In this document: piece after piece, positions 37,968 through 51,014 of the stretch
Layout: each line of letters starts with the position of its first letter
Numbering within the stretch: the first letter of the stretch is position 1
NCBI GenBank assembly: GCA_023078685.1
Contig: JALGAS010000007.1
Location: 310,001-374,000, forward strand
Length of the DNA: 64,000 nucleotides
From: Neopestalotiopsis rosae
Taxonomy: Eukaryota; Ascomycota; Sordariomycetes; Amphisphaeriales; Sporocadaceae
Direction of reading: 5' to 3'
Notes under the pieces: generated by a model
Databases searched by the model: none
The model's input: the letters and a program-made list of their open reading frames with translations, nothing else
Told to the model about the DNA's origin: nothing
Program-made: the position numbers and the translations under genes

Positions 37968-40478
37968 ATGGGGAAGATGCCGAGTGAGAGGACGCCACTG
38001 ATCACCACGGTCAAGGTGGGCGAGGTGCCTCGGCGCTACCCACACCAGACCGTGAGGCGCTTTTGCAGCGTCGCCCTGGGCTCATCTCTCGTAGCTCTGC
38101 TGCTCGTCTTTTTGTGGACCTTCTCTTTTGACCCCGTACAGCACCACCCTCACCACCATCATGAGCACGGCCGCCACGTCTCGTTTGATGAGCTCAAGGC
38201 CATCCTCTTGGAAACACCCAGCGGCGAAAAGGCTGGCGAGTGGAGCAAGTACTACACATCCGGACCTCACTTGGCCGGCAAGAACTTGTCACAGGTATGT
38301 GCAACCATGGCCCCCATTAGCTTCAGGAACCCTAATACTAAGATTCTCTCAGGCCGAATGGACTCGGGACCGCTGGAATGAGTGGGGCATCCAGTCCGAT
38401 ATCGTGGCATATGAAACATATATCAACTACCCCGTAGATCACCGTCTGGCACTGCTGGAGAAGCCCAAGTCTGACGGCTCTGCGGCTTGGAAGGTTGCCT
38501 TTGAAGCCACCCTGGAGGAGGACGTTCTCGAGGGAGACGAAACTAGCGGCCTCGAGAATCGTGTGCCTACTTTCCACGGATACTCTGCCAGCGGCAACGT
38601 GACGGGCCAGTTTGTCTATGTCAACTACGGTACCTACCAAGATTTCGATGATCTGGTCAAGGCAAACATCACGCTTGAGGGCAAGATTGCCCTTGTGCGG
38701 TACGGAGGCATCTTCCGTGGTCTCAAAGTCAAGAGAGCACAGGAGCTCGGTATGATTGGCACAGTCATCTTCACCGACCCTGGCGATGACGGCAAGATGA
38801 CCGAGGAGAATGGCTACAAGGCCTACCCCGACGGTCCTGCGCGCCACCCCAGCAGTGTGCAACGCGGCTCTGTGCAGTTCCTGAGCGTCGCTCCCGGTGA
38901 CCCTACGACCATTGGATACCCGTCAAAGCCCGGTGTGCCGAGGCAGCCCGTGGATGGCAAGATCCCAAGCATCCCCTCCCTGCCCATCTCCTATGCAGAG
39001 GCGATTCCTATCCTCCAGGCATTGAATGGCCACGGACCCAAGTCGTCTGACTTTAACAAGTACTGGACTGCCAACCAAGGACTTGAATACAAGGGCGTGG
39101 ACTACAACATTGGCCCCTCGCCCGAGGGTATTGTTCTCAACCTCGTCAATGAGCAGGAGTACACCATTACGCCAATGTGGGATGTTATTGGTATCATCAA
39201 CGGTACCATTCCAGACGAGGTGGTCGTGGTCGGAAACCACCGTGATGCTTGGATCGCCGGCGGTGCTGGTGACCCCAACAGCGGTTCTGCTGTCATCAAT
39301 GAGGCCATCCGCAGCTTTGGCAAGGCTCTCGAGGCCGGCTGGAAGCCTCTGCGTACCATTGTCTTTGCCAGCTGGGATGGCGAGGAGTATGGTTTAGTTG
39401 GCAGCACGGAATGGGTCGAGGAGTACTTGCCCTGGTTGTCAGTCTCCAATGTGGCCTACATCAACGTGGACGTCGGTGTCCGCTCGCCCGTCTTCTCAGC
39501 CTCGGCCTCCCCAGTCCTCAACAAGCTCATCTACGAGGTCACGGACATGGTGCCCTCCCCCAACCAGACTGTGTTCGGCCAGACGGTCCGCGACACCTGG
39601 AACGGCCACATCTCGACCATGGGCTCGGGCAGCGACTTCACCGCCTTCCAGGACTTTGCCGGCATCCCCTCGCTCGACATGGGCTTTGGCGGCCAGTCGG
39701 CCGACTCCCCCGTCTACCAGTACCACAGCAACTACGACAGCTACTCGTGGATGGCCAAGTTTGGCGACCCGGGTTTCGTCTACCACCGCACCATGGCCCA
39801 GATCCTCGCCCTCGCCGTGGCAAAGGTGTCCGAGACGCCCCTGGTCCCCTTCAACGCCACCGACTACGCCGACGCCCTCAAGGGCTACGTCGAAAAGGTC
39901 GAGCAGAAGCTGGGCTCGGCGGGCTCCGAACCCAGCACCGAGGCGGAGATCGTTGCGTTCCGCTCGCGCGCCACCACCGACCTCATCTCGCAGAGCGACG
40001 TCGAGGCCTTCAAGTTCTTCACGCTCCAGAAGCTGCAGGACTCCATCGCCGAGCTGCGCACGGCCGCCGTGGCCCTCGACGCCCGCGCCGCCGAGCTCGC
40101 CGGCCGGGTCGACGAGGACCTGCCCTGGTGGAAGTGGATCACCAAGCTCAAGCTGCTGCACCAGGTCCGCGCCACCAACACAAAGTACAAGAAGATTGAG
40201 CGCACCTTCCTCTACGAGGGCGGCCTGGACGGGCGGTCTTGGTTCAAGCACGTCGTCTTTGCTCCTGGCATCTGGACTGGTTACGCTGGTGGTAAGTTTT
40301 TATCTCCAATGATTTCTTTCTTCTCCTTGCGTGTGTTGAACTTGTGCTAATTTGTCTCGTGACAGCCGTCTTCCCGGGATTGGTAGAGAGCATCGACAAC
40401 AAGGACATTGCCAATGCCATGAAGTGGGTGGATATCATCAACGGATGTATCAAGAAGGCGACCAAGACCATCAAATAA
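37968..40478 (+). CDS. M28B membrane metallopeptidase, glutamate carboxypeptidase II / Vps70-like
   Basis: Three exons, 37968-38294, 38353-40291 and 40366-40478 (introns 58 and 74 nt), encode 792 aa. A short cytosolic tail is followed by one transmembrane segment (about 33-54), so it is a type II protein with a lumenal or extracellular catalytic part. The order matches the transferrin-receptor/GCPII family: a PA domain (GKIALVRYGGIFRGLKV), then the M28 peptidase with zinc ligands H405 (GNHRDAW), D416 (GGAGDPNSG), E454 (SWDGEEYG), D482 (YINVDVG) and H567 (YHSNYDSY). The general base is E453. A dimerisation domain fills the C-terminal part. All catalytic residues are present, so it should be an active aminopeptidase or carboxypeptidase in the vacuole or at the cell surface. 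An odd His-rich stretch (about 59-70) follows the membrane segment. Several N-glycosylation sequons (NVT, NIT, NGT, NQT, NAT) fit a lumenal location. Confidence -1.
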
Positions 40479-40934
40479 AGGCGCCAGCAAGAGCAAGCCG
40501 ACTCAGTTATTCCCAGACCTCAATGCTTGAAAATAGCTAGAAATTGAACACCATGGATACAACATAAAAAGAATACATGGCGTGCCACGAAAAGTTAATC
40601 CAGCCGTATGACTTACATAAGATGAGTAGCAGGAGTCGTAGAAATGTATAATTTTTATGACCTCATCACATAGACTTCACGATTTGATATTCAAGGGACT
40701 TGCTCATTTGCTTTCTGAAATTTTATTTTAGATGGTACCGTTTCGATACATGCTACGTAAATTCCGCTACCAACCCAAGACCAAATATCAACACCATAAC
40801 GCCTTTTGTTTTGCGGGACTAGTGTCACAAGCCCTTTGAAGCGAACGCAGGGCCACTTCTGGTATCATTTTTTCGGAGATGATTCATTTGCAATCCGCAT
40901 TTGGGGATCATCTCCATCAAGCATTAAGCTGGAT
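40479..40934. other. Convergent intergenic region
   Basis: 456 bp between the M28 stop (plus) and the IMPDH stop (minus). AT-rich, suitable for the two transcript ends; no gene seen. Confidence -1.
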
Positions 40935-42803
40935 TTATGCGTAGAGCTTCTTCTCGTAGCTCTCCATGTTGACGTTACCCTCGAGCTGGGCACTGGCGGT
41001 TCGGATCTCGAAACGCATGGAGCCATCGGCCACCTTCTCGTGGAGCTCCTGCAAGCTCTTGATACCGGCATCCTGCATGGAGTGCTTCACACCAGCAGCC
41101 AGGTAAGGAACGAACTTGCCGACAGAGCCACGGTGAGCAACGGTACCAGAGACACCCTGGGCAACGAGGACGCTGTCGCCCTCGGAGAAGTATCGGGCAG
41201 TACCGGCGTTGCTGGCCTGGGAGTTCTTGCTGCCAGCACCGGCCTTCTTGTCCTGCATGGCATCAATGCTGCCCATACCACGGTAGGCCTTGGTCTGGAC
41301 AAGCTTGCCGTCACGAGTGACGAAAGAGGTGAGGCTACCAGGGGACTCAGTGGTACCAGCCAAAAGACCACCCATCATGATGGTGGTGGCACCAAGAGAG
41401 AGACCCTTGACAATGTGGCCGACGTTCTGGATACCACCATCGGCAATGCAAGGAACACCGAAGCGGGCGGCAAAGGAAGAGACGGAGTAGACAGCGGCAG
41501 CCTGGGGACGGCCGACAGCCATAACCTCCTGGGTGATACAGGCGCTTCCGCTACCCATACCAATACGGAGACCGTCAACACCAGCAGCAATGAGGCTGGC
41601 AGCCTGCTCACGAGTCACGACGTTTCCGCCAATGACGTCGAGGTTGGGGAACTCCTTCTTGACCCACTTGATCATCTCAATCTGGTACATGCTGTTACCC
41701 TGACTGCTGTCAAGGATGACAATGTCAAGACCGGCATCGACCAACTTCTGCAGACGAATCTTGTCCTCGGGGCGGGTACCGATGGCAGCGGCAACAATCA
41801 GCTGCTTGGAATCGGGCAGCTTGGAGGCCAGGGGGTAGTTGTGGTTCTTGCGAAGATCGGAGCGCGAGATCATGGAGACGAGGTTGAAGTCCTTGTCAAC
41901 AATGGGCAGCTTACCCTTCTTGGACTTGGCCAGGATGCTGTTGGCCTCGAGCAGGTCGACGCCGTGGGGGGCAGTGACGAGGTCGGTGACCATGACGGTC
42001 TCGACGGACTTGCTGTCGTCCTCCTCAAATTGGATGTCACGGTTGGTGACGATACCCAAAAGCTTGGAACCGATCTTGCCGGACTCTGATGTAACATGTC
42101 GTTAGCATTGATTCATCATAAAATTTCTCAGTGACAAGAAGGCTTGATGATGGCTATCGTCATAAAGAGCATAATTGAATCCCCATGACTAGTTCGTCGA
42201 TACGGTGGAACGAAAGTTATAAATTATGGTTTGTAATCATATGATGCCGGATGTTGGGTGCGGTGCAGAAGATTCTGCGGAGTTGAAGGTTGCAAAGGGA
42301 AAGAAAAATGGGAGCTCACCTGTCACGGGGAAACCTCCGAAACCCCAAGTCTCCTTGAGGGCTCTAGCCTCACCGATGGTGGTCTGGCGGGAGATGACGA
42401 CGGGATCAGCAATGAAGCCGTTCTCGAAGCGCTTGACCTTGGCAACCATCTCAGCCTGCTCATCGGGAGAGCAGTTGTGGTGGATGACACCCAGACCACC
42501 CTGGAGAGCCATGTGGATGGCCATCTCGTGCTCAGTGACAGTGTCCATGGGCGACGAGACGAAGGGGGTCTTGAGGGTAATTCTCTTTGTTACGGGAGAA
42601 TCAAGGCCAACCTCGGAGGCGGGGAAACCAATGTAGCCAGGCAGGAGGAGGAAATCGTTGTAGGTCAGACCTCCACGCAGCTTGGTGTCCATCAGATCCT
42701 GGATGCTGAGGCCATCGCGGCTCTCGAATTCCTTGAGGACATCGAGAGCAGTGTTGTGGTCGAGGACCTTGGCAGAGCCATTGATGCCGTTGGTGGAAGG
42801 CAT
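40935..42803 (-). CDS. IMD: Inosine-5'-monophosphate dehydrogenase
   Basis: Two exons, 42803-42320 and 42085-40935, with a 234-nt intron, encode 544 aa. The enzyme oxidises IMP to XMP with NAD+, the rate-limiting step of guanine nucleotide synthesis, in the cytosol as a tetramer. The N-terminal barrel part has [11 protein letters not shown] and [12 protein letters not shown]. The CBS pair that senses nucleotides spans roughly 125-245 ([33 protein letters not shown]). The catalytic loop [13 protein letters not shown] has the nucleophile Cys344, followed by [19 protein letters not shown] and the flap [10 protein letters not shown]. The C-terminus SYEKKLYA matches eukaryotic forms. The Ala just before the catalytic Cys replaces the Ile of human IMPDH2; I believe this is common in filamentous fungi. 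Yeast homologues are IMD2-4. Very high confidence in function. Confidence -1.
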
Positions 42804-44175
42804 CTTGTATGAAACAAAGTCAAATCAGCGGACAGAATCAACTGATGAGAGATTATTGAGGTCGAAGATTGTCGTCAAAATGAAATGATTTCAAGTCGAC
42901 GGCGGCTTGGACAATGATCTTCTTCCCAAGTAGAAGAAAGGAAAAAGAAGCCTCTGTGCCTCGAGCTCGCCGATTTTTTTTTTATTCACCTCCATGGGAC
43001 CTCCGATAGGACCCTGCCTACTGTGGGGAGGGGCAGCCACGGTTAATAGAAGACTTTCGGAATGGTACAAATTAGTGCAATATGTAAGTACCTGCTTAGC
43101 ATTGGGGGAAGTTGCAAAATTTATCGATAGCTCCGATAAGACCAATAGCTTACATATTCAGCTTCAAAGATTTCGTCTTGGTGGGGTCATACGCAAGCGT
43201 TTGGCCGTTTGTTCGGTGTAGGCGCGCTGGAGAGACATGAGGGGCCAGTGCACGGCAGTTTTGTGGCGCTTATCGATTACGGTGGGATGTTTGGTGGCTG
43301 GAGAAGTGTCCTGGAACCTTGCCGGGAAACTCGTCCCACCCCAGCCACACGTGCCAAGTCTCATCTTGATGGGTCAGATTTGGCTGTCCACTCATACCCC
43401 TGCTTGACTTGCTTTCTATGCGGATAAGTGGGGGCTGCTAAGGATGCTCGGTCGACGCAGCGGGTTTGTTTACTTCCCAGCTCTCAGCCTGTGGCCTGCT
43501 GCCCTCTTTACGGACCCCCAACCTCTTCGTAAAGGCCCAAGCCATTAGACTGCCCACCTTGATTTTCTGCCGGATTCCTAATAGCAGGCCTCTCTTAATG
43601 GTCTTTCGCGAATGTGACTTTGCCATCATTCATTTGATAACTTGATCTGGGAGGAATCTCACCTTTTTTCACGTTCTACACACTCTTCCATCGCTAAACC
43701 GCCTCAGTGCCCAGTGCACGATCTCCGATCGACTAAAATCGACCGGGTCCAGCCTTTGCGCATTTCGGCGAACGCGCGCAAGGACAACAGACTTGACCCA
43801 TTTCTCATTATACTTACCAGCGCTACCCCAGGCACGAACTGGACCACATTGGGCACCATATCGCTACAGCCTTGAATACGTCAACAATATTTGCGACACG
43901 GGCCGCCATCTAGCGAGCGATAATATTATTTTCAACTGCGCCTGCCCGCCCGTGCCCGCCTCTTGTGTGTTTTCCTCTGATCCTGCTTCGGGTCGTAATC
44001 ATCATCGTCCCTCTTTCTGGTACAGCCTGGAGCTCCATGTTTTCTGCATTCGAATGAGCATTTGGAGGAAAACAATCAGCTATTGTTTGTAATGTGGAAT
44101 CCGATACCCGACGACATCGCATACAATTATACCCTGGACGAGCATCATTTAGACTACTAGGAGTCGTTCCTCAGC
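42804..44175. promoter_or_regulatory. Divergent intergenic region between IMPDH and IQGAP
   Basis: About 1.37 kb containing the promoters of IMPDH (minus) and the IQGAP gene (plus). There is an A/T run near 42975-42985. Several short upstream ATGs precede the IQGAP start. No exon or RNA gene is supported. Confidence -1.
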
Positions 44176-47100
44176 ATGTCGCACCGTCCTCATCCTTTAA
44201 GGCAGTCATATACTGTCGACTACGCCCCGAACAGCATCGCACGGCAGCCTTCTACCACATCATCGTCCGCTTCATCCGGTTACTCGTACACATCTGATTC
44301 GTACGACTTTGGACGGACCACCGCAAACACATCCGTCACATCGAGCGCATTCGGGCCAACTGTACTTGGTCACAGACGCGGCAAGAGCGAGGCAGCTGTT
44401 CGGCAAACACCGAGACGATCCAGTACCATCGAGGAGTCTGCGCCGAATGCGAAAGATGTGTACAGCTCAATCAGACAATCTTTGAGGCCACTGCCTCAGG
44501 CTCCCGGTCCCTCTCCAAGTCCGCCTGCACATCAATCACCGACCAAAACACCACCAAGCTATGCTCGCGAGCGCGGCCAGAGCATCGATACCGGAAGTTA
44601 CGGTCGACATGAACGTGGCCAAAGCATTGATATCGGGAGTCACGGTCGCCACGAGCGTGGCCAAAGTTTCGATGTTGGAGCACCCAGTCGACACGAGCGT
44701 GGTCAAAGTTTCGATGTTGGAACGCCCAGCCGGCATGACCGTGGTCAGAGTATCGACATGGGCAGACTATCACTCACGGATGGGAATACATCGCCATCTT
44801 CGCCGTCGCCTAGACCGCGGACAGCTACCTCTCGCCCAACATCAATGCTCCTCACCCGTTCCGACTCTGTACGGCCACCAACTTCTCCCAGTGGCAATGC
44901 CCTGGCTATCTCGCCAATCGCGAGACCAGACCTACAGCAGCTTGGCCGTTCCTCGACAAGCCAACTTCGAACACTCTCAAAACTAGGCACAGCAGAAGAC
45001 TTTGCCATCACATCACCAACGCAAGAAGTCGTAGGCCTACGCGGCCGTCGGAGGTTGCAGCGCACGGGTGACCAGAACGGTCAGCGCAGTGCTGACAAGT
45101 ATGGATTTGCTGGTCGGAACTGGATGGACAAGCAACGCCAGTTCCTCCAAGCTTACGAGTATCTTTGTCACATTGGAGAGGCCAAGGAGTGGATCGAAGA
45201 CATTATTCACCGACAAATACCGCCCATCGTTGAGCTCGAAGAAGCATTACGTGATGGTGTCACGATTGCCGAAGTTGTAGAAGCTTTGAATCCCGACCGA
45301 CGATTCCGGATATTCCGCCACGCGCGCCTCCAGGCCAGGCACTGGGACAATGTGGCTACTTTCTTCCGGTACTTGGACGAAGTTGAGATGCCAGATCTAT
45401 TCCGCTTCGAGTTGACCGATCTCTACGAGAAGAAGAACATCCCCAAAGTCATCTACTGCATACATGCCCTTAGTTGGCTGCTGTTTCGCAAGGGCATCGT
45501 AGACTTCAGAATCGGCAATCTGGTTGGTCAACTCGAGTTCGAGCACCACGAACTGGAAGCAATGCAGAAGGGCTTGGATAAGCTTGGAGTCAACATGCCA
45601 AGTTTCGGTAATATGGGCGCCGACTTTGGTGTTGAACCCACCCCGGAACCAGAACCAGAAGAAACTGAGGAGGAGCGAATAGACCGCGAATTGGGAGAAA
45701 ACGAAGCTATGATTCTCGACCTTCAGGCACAAATTCGTGGTGCTGCGACTCGGATGCGACTTGCTGATATCATGAACGGCCTTTGGGATGTAGAAGACTG
45801 GATCGTCGATCTCCAAGCAAGGATACGTGGAGACTGGACCAGACAAATCATGGACTACCGAGTCCAGATGAGGCGTTTCGCTATTCAGCTGCAGAGCGCC
45901 TCCCGCGGATTTTTGGTTCGGAACCGCATGGTCAACAGGGAGCACTTCTGGAAGAGCAAAGAGAAGAGCATCATCAAGCTACAAAGCATGATGCGGGCTA
46001 TTCAAGTCCGTAACGAGGTACGCGAGACTCGATCTCAATTAGTACAAGCAGACGGTCCTGTGAGGAGTATTCAGGCTCTCTGCAAGGGCTTCCTGGCACG
46101 AGACAAGATTGCCGCACAGCAGCAGCAAACGCACAGCATGCAGGGACCAGTGATGGATCTGCAGTCAGCCATTCGCGGCATGCTTGTGCGAGACAGGCTG
46201 GAGAAGGATCTTTACAGTCTTGATCAGGAGTCATCAGCCATCACGAGCTTGCAAGCTTCTATTCGGGCAATGCTGACACGAAAGCAGACCGACCAGCAAC
46301 GGGAAGCTCTTTTGGGCTTCTCGCAGCAGTGGGAGGCTCTCCAAGCTGTGTGCCGAGCAAACACTGTCCGATCAGAGGTCAATGCTACCAAGGCTGAGCT
46401 GGCTAAATATATTCCAGACATCACCACTCTGCAATCCCATGTCCGTGCGGCAGCTGTACGCGCGGCCACAGCCGATCTTCTCGATGCTCTGAGCACGCAC
46501 GAAGCATCTGTGGTCGATTTACAGTCGATGGTGAGAGGCATGCTGGAACGACAAAGGATCGCTGCCGACCTTGACGAACTCGATGGCCTGACTCCTGACA
46601 TTGAGGATCTCCAAGCAAGAATTCGGGGTTTGCAATCTAGGAAGCGACACTTCGACCTCTTGGATGAGCTTCAGTCGCATGAGGAGCAAGTCATCTCACT
46701 TCAAGCTCTATCACGCGCCATGCTCTGCCGTGCCCGCGTCGGTGACCTCCTGGCGGAACTCGACGAGCACGAAGAAGCAATCATTGAGTTGCAATCTTTT
46801 GCCAAGGGTTTCATCGTCCGCGGTCAATTTGAGGAGAAGAGGAGGCATTTCAACGAGAACATGCAGAAGGTCATCAAAATTCAGAGCTTCGTGCGTGCCA
46901 AGATCCAGGGCGAGGCATATAAGAGTCTCACTACGGGCAAGAATCCCCCTGTCAACGCCGTCAAGAACTTTGTCCACCTGCTCAACGACAGCGACTTCGA
47001 CTTCAACGAGGAAATAGAATTTGAACGACTTCGAAAGACAGTCGTCGCGCAGGTTCGCCAAAACGAGATGCTTGAGCAGTACATTGATCAGCTCGATATC

Positions 47101-49385
47101 AAGATTGCCCTTCTGGTGAAGAACAAGATCACGCTTGATGAAGTTGTTCGCCACCAAAGCAACTTTGGTGGTCACGCAAGCTCACTGCTGGCTAATACCT
47201 CCATCGCATCAGCGAATCAATTTGACCTGAAAGCCCTCAACAAGAGCTCCCGAAAGAAGCTCGAGTCCTACCAACAGCTTTTTTTCAATCTGCAGACACA
47301 ACCTCAGTATCTGGCGCGTCTGTTCAAACGTCTACGTGAGCAAGGCACCGCTGAGAAGGAGTGCAAGCGCGTTGAACACTTGATCATGGGCTTGTTCGGC
47401 TATGCCCAAAAGCGAAGAGAAGAGTATTACCTACTGAAACTCATTACTCGATCGATAAGAGAGGATGTCGACAGCTGCAATACTATCCAGGATTACCTGC
47501 GCGGCAATTTCTTCTCCGCCCGTCTCCTAGGCGCCTATACTCGATCGGCCCGTGACCGCAAGTACCTGCGCGATCTTCTCGGCCCCTTGATCCGTGACAA
47601 CATTATCGAGGACCCGCAACTGGACTTGGAGAGTGATCCAGTCCAGATTTACAGATCAGCTATCAACAATGAAGAGCTCCGCACTGGCTACCCCAGCAGG
47701 CGGCCGCTTGACGTTCCCAGAGACTTGGCTATCAAGGACCCGGAGACACGTGAGCTTTTCATTGACCATCTCCGTGACCTTCGCGAAATCTGCGACCAAT
47801 TCTTCCTCGCGCTCGAAGATTTCCTCCCCAAGATGCCCTACGGCCTCCGCTTCATCTGCCTGCAGACTTTCGAAGCATTACGTCAAAGGTTCAAGCGGGA
47901 GCCTCCGCAACAAGTTCTGCAGCTCATCAGCAACTGGCTCTGGAAGTTTTACCTGCAACCCGCGCTTATCAACCCAGAACAAGTAGGCGTTATGGAGAAG
48001 ACACTGGGACCGCTGCAGAAGCGCAACCTGGGCGAAGTGGCCAAGGTACTCAGCCAGATCGCTTCTGGAAGACCGTTTGGCGGCGAGAACGTCTACCTCC
48101 AACCGCTAAATGCATTCGTTGCAGAGTCAGCTGAGCGTCTTGCCCAGATCACGAGCGACCTTATCTCGGTTGCTGATGCCGAAAGCACCTTTGACATTGA
48201 TGAATACAATGACTTGTATGCCAAGAACAGGCCCACACTTTACATCAAGATGGGTGACGTCTTTGCGATCCACACCATCATTGCCAATGAGCTCCCAAGC
48301 ATCTGCCCTGGCCGTGACGATATCTTGCGCGAGATTATGCAAGACCTCGGTAGCGCTAAGAGCAACGAGCACGAGATGACTGCCGCAGGATCGTCCGAGA
48401 TTCAGCTCTTTTTGACACCAAAGCTGCACGATGTTGACGACCCGGAGGCCGAGGTAAAGGCATTGTTCATGGAGACGAAACGTTGCATTCTTTACATCAT
48501 CCGTGTTCAGAGCGGCGCAAACCTACTTGAGATCCTCGTTCGCCCGCCTACGCAAGAGGATGAGCACAAATGGGCCGCCGTGCTTCGGGAAGATTTCGCC
48601 GCTGGCAACAACACCAAGGGAGCCTACTCCGACGCCAACATGGTAGATGTCACTCGGATGTCATACTACGACATGAAGCGAAATGCTTTGGAGAACATTA
48701 TGCGACTTGAACACATGGGTCGGATCTCCAAGCAAAATTACTATCAAGATGTGCTCAACGCCATTGCTCTCGACATTCGCACCAAGAGCAGACGCCGAGT
48801 GCAGCGACAACGTGAGCTTGATGGAGTTCGCCTGACTCTAGGTAACTTGCACCAAAAGGCCGCATACCTGGAGCAACAACGCAAGAGTTATGACGACTAC
48901 ATCGAACAAGCCATGGCAACCTTGCAGAACAAGAAGGGGTAAGTCTTTCATCCAAGCCACTCATATCACTCAGAGACTAACTTACTGGCAATAGCAAAAA
49001 ACGTTTCCTCCTTCCCTTTACCAAGCAGTTCAACCATCAGCGCGAGCTGGAGCGCTCGGGCCGGGTCCCCAAGTTTGGTTCGTACAAGTACAGCGTGCGC
49101 TCTCTTGCCGACAGAGGTGTTGTTGTCTCCTGGCAGGGTGTGGCCGAACGTGACTGGGGTGTGATCAATCTGACTATAAGTTGCGATGAGGTTGGCGTCT
49201 TTAACCTCGAGGGCAGCCGTGGTCACATCCAGATCCCCGGTGCCAGCGCACTCATCCCGATTGAGAACATTCTGCAGGCTCAGTTCGAGTCGCACCAGTT
49301 CATGAATGTGTTTGAGGGCAATCTCAAACTGAACGTCAACTTACTGCTACATACGCTGTACAAGAAGTTCTACCGAACGCAATAA
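44176..49385 (+). CDS. IQGAP-family cytokinesis scaffold (Rng2/Iqg1/SepG-like)
   Basis: A 4763-nt exon (44176-48938), a 56-nt intron and a second exon (48995-49385) encode 1717 aa. The Ser/Pro-rich N-terminal 310 residues contain five 14-residue repeats with the core RGQSxDxG. A calponin-homology domain (about 312-438, NWMDKQRQFLQAYEYL to HALSWLLFRKG) should bind F-actin. Then come many IQ-like repeats (about 515-915, for example LQSMMRAIQVRNEV) for calmodulin or myosin light chain. A RasGAP-related domain (about 1050-1275) and a RasGAP C-terminal domain reach the end (HTLYKKFYRTQ). Fungal IQGAPs organise the contractile actomyosin ring at septation. An Arg (R1109, LRGN) occupies the arginine-finger position, which animal IQGAPs lack. 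Domain order and size match the family, so the call is firm. Confidence -1.
44563..44772 (+). repeat. Five tandem 42-bp units within the IQGAP coding region
   Basis: Five in-frame 14-codon units, each with the core RGQS-(I/F)-D-x-G followed by a variable tail, cover residues about 130-199. Units 1-2 (SIDTG, SIDIG) and 3-4 (SFDVG) pair by sequence, suggesting stepwise duplication. Synonymous differences between units show that they are not a very recent expansion. Confidence -1.
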
Positions 49386-51014
49386 TTCTGATCAGAACTT
49401 TTTGGGGACGACTAATAACGGAAGAATTGTATGGACGACGTCGGACGCCCGAGGCGCAAGGAATTTGGGCCCAGGCCGACCTAATGAACAACATGCTGGC
49501 ATGAAGATACGAGAATGGATAAAGATGAATGGGTGGAACTCAGGGTGGGCATCAAACAGGTGTTTATTGCGAATTGGCATAGCTCATGCATTGGTTGATT
49601 CCCAGGGTATTTTGACTGTAGCGACGCTTTTCAAATCTCATTAGAATGGAGTCTGTAGTGTTGCTTGCTTGAGTTTTTGTGTAACCATTGGCTCGTCAAA
49701 GCAGGACAAATGTCATTCAAGACTTATGCAAGTGGTAGTCGAGAGGTAGACAAAGCCATGGGTGGGCAATGCATGAATAAATGAGCGTAACGACGAGATT
49801 ATTTTGATAATTGTTTCCAAAGCCGTACACTCGTGACAGTAAATGACGTTGCTACTAACAAGGCAATAAGCCTTTGAAAATAATTATAAAAAGTACCTTG
49901 ACTTTGGGGTTTCAACATCCTAGAGAGACAGATGTGATGTTAAACCAGATGCAATCGTCGGTATACTTGCATCTCACAAATTTCAGTCATGACCACTCGC
50001 TATGCACTCATAACGTACTGATTTATCCATAGGTAAGGGTACAAGCCAGCCAAAGAACGCCAAGCCCGGACAAATGCTACATGAAACGTTTCTCATCGGT
50101 ATAAATGGGCCCGATGCAAGCCCCCATGGTGTTATTCCCCGCCAAGTGATAAAGACGAAAGGAAAGAGACAAGTGATCAGCGTCCCGCGTTATACCCGGC
50201 CGGCCCTGTGGAATTTTTTTTTTTCTCTCGCAAGCCGAGCCCGAACGTGTTCGGGTCGCATGTGAGAGCACGTCGAGGCGGACCGAGAAAACTAATGTGG
50301 GGAATAGAGAAGTTGAAACGGTTTGTTTCGGAGAATTATTTCAATAAGAAGGAAAATGAAATTGTCATAATCATAGATTTGGTTTGACTCATTCTAATCG
50401 CGTGTCTAACGGCGTTCACGGTCCAGATGGGTGTCCGGTCTTTTTTCTTTTCGGCCGGCAAACAGATTTGAAACGGCTTGTTGGGTGTAATGAGGATTTA
50501 CCATCGGCGTGCCCGGCAGCGTCTAGCGGAGAGCAGCCGGTCTTGGTGGTTTGTTCAGGTAAATCCCAACTCATGTTCCAGAGGTGCCAAAGGATATACA
50601 CGGGGACAAGAAAGACACTTGAATCGGCGCATTGGAAGCCAATGCAAATTTTGGAAGAAAATCCAGGGGTAGTGTTGTCATTATAAAAATCTAAGATTGG
50701 AGCACAACAAAAAAAGTTTCTGCACACCAAGCAAACCGCTAATAAAAGCTCACTATTTGCTTACGCCCAAGGTTTGGTATTTCGCCCTAAGAGCGGTCTC
50801 ATTACTCATCTCCTTCTTTCCGCACTGCATTCGGTATCTTTTTATTGTTTTCCCCAGACGTCAATCGGGTAAAAACCACATATCGCTTTGAATCAAATAA
50901 AACATATTGTCATTGACATATCTGATGCCAGATCAACGCTTCCCAAGTAATCAAGTCATACTATTTCGTACCGGAAGAGCCCCCCAAGCATTATTTCGGT
51001 GATGGAAAACATGC
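49386..51014. other. Convergent intergenic region
   Basis: About 1.6 kb between the IQGAP stop (plus) and the acetate-transporter stop (minus). Short frames only, no family match, no RNA gene seen. The stretch after 50,200 has poly-T runs. Confidence -1.

Noticed and set aside
39398..40312. Overlapping frames of about 250-300 codons on both strands inside the M28 gene
   Set aside because: The M28 frame carries all zinc ligands; the others are Arg/Pro/Ser- or Leu/Gly-rich artefacts of high GC at third positions.
41520..41570. Ala before the catalytic Cys of IMPDH as a mycophenolic-acid resistance change
   Set aside because: It differs from human IMPDH2, but I believe this residue is common in filamentous fungal enzymes; resistance cannot be inferred.
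40806..42089. Plus-strand frame of 427 codons opposite IMPDH
   Set aside because: It is antisense to the highly conserved IMPDH exon and is a Leu/Val/Gly-rich string, the usual shadow of codon bias.
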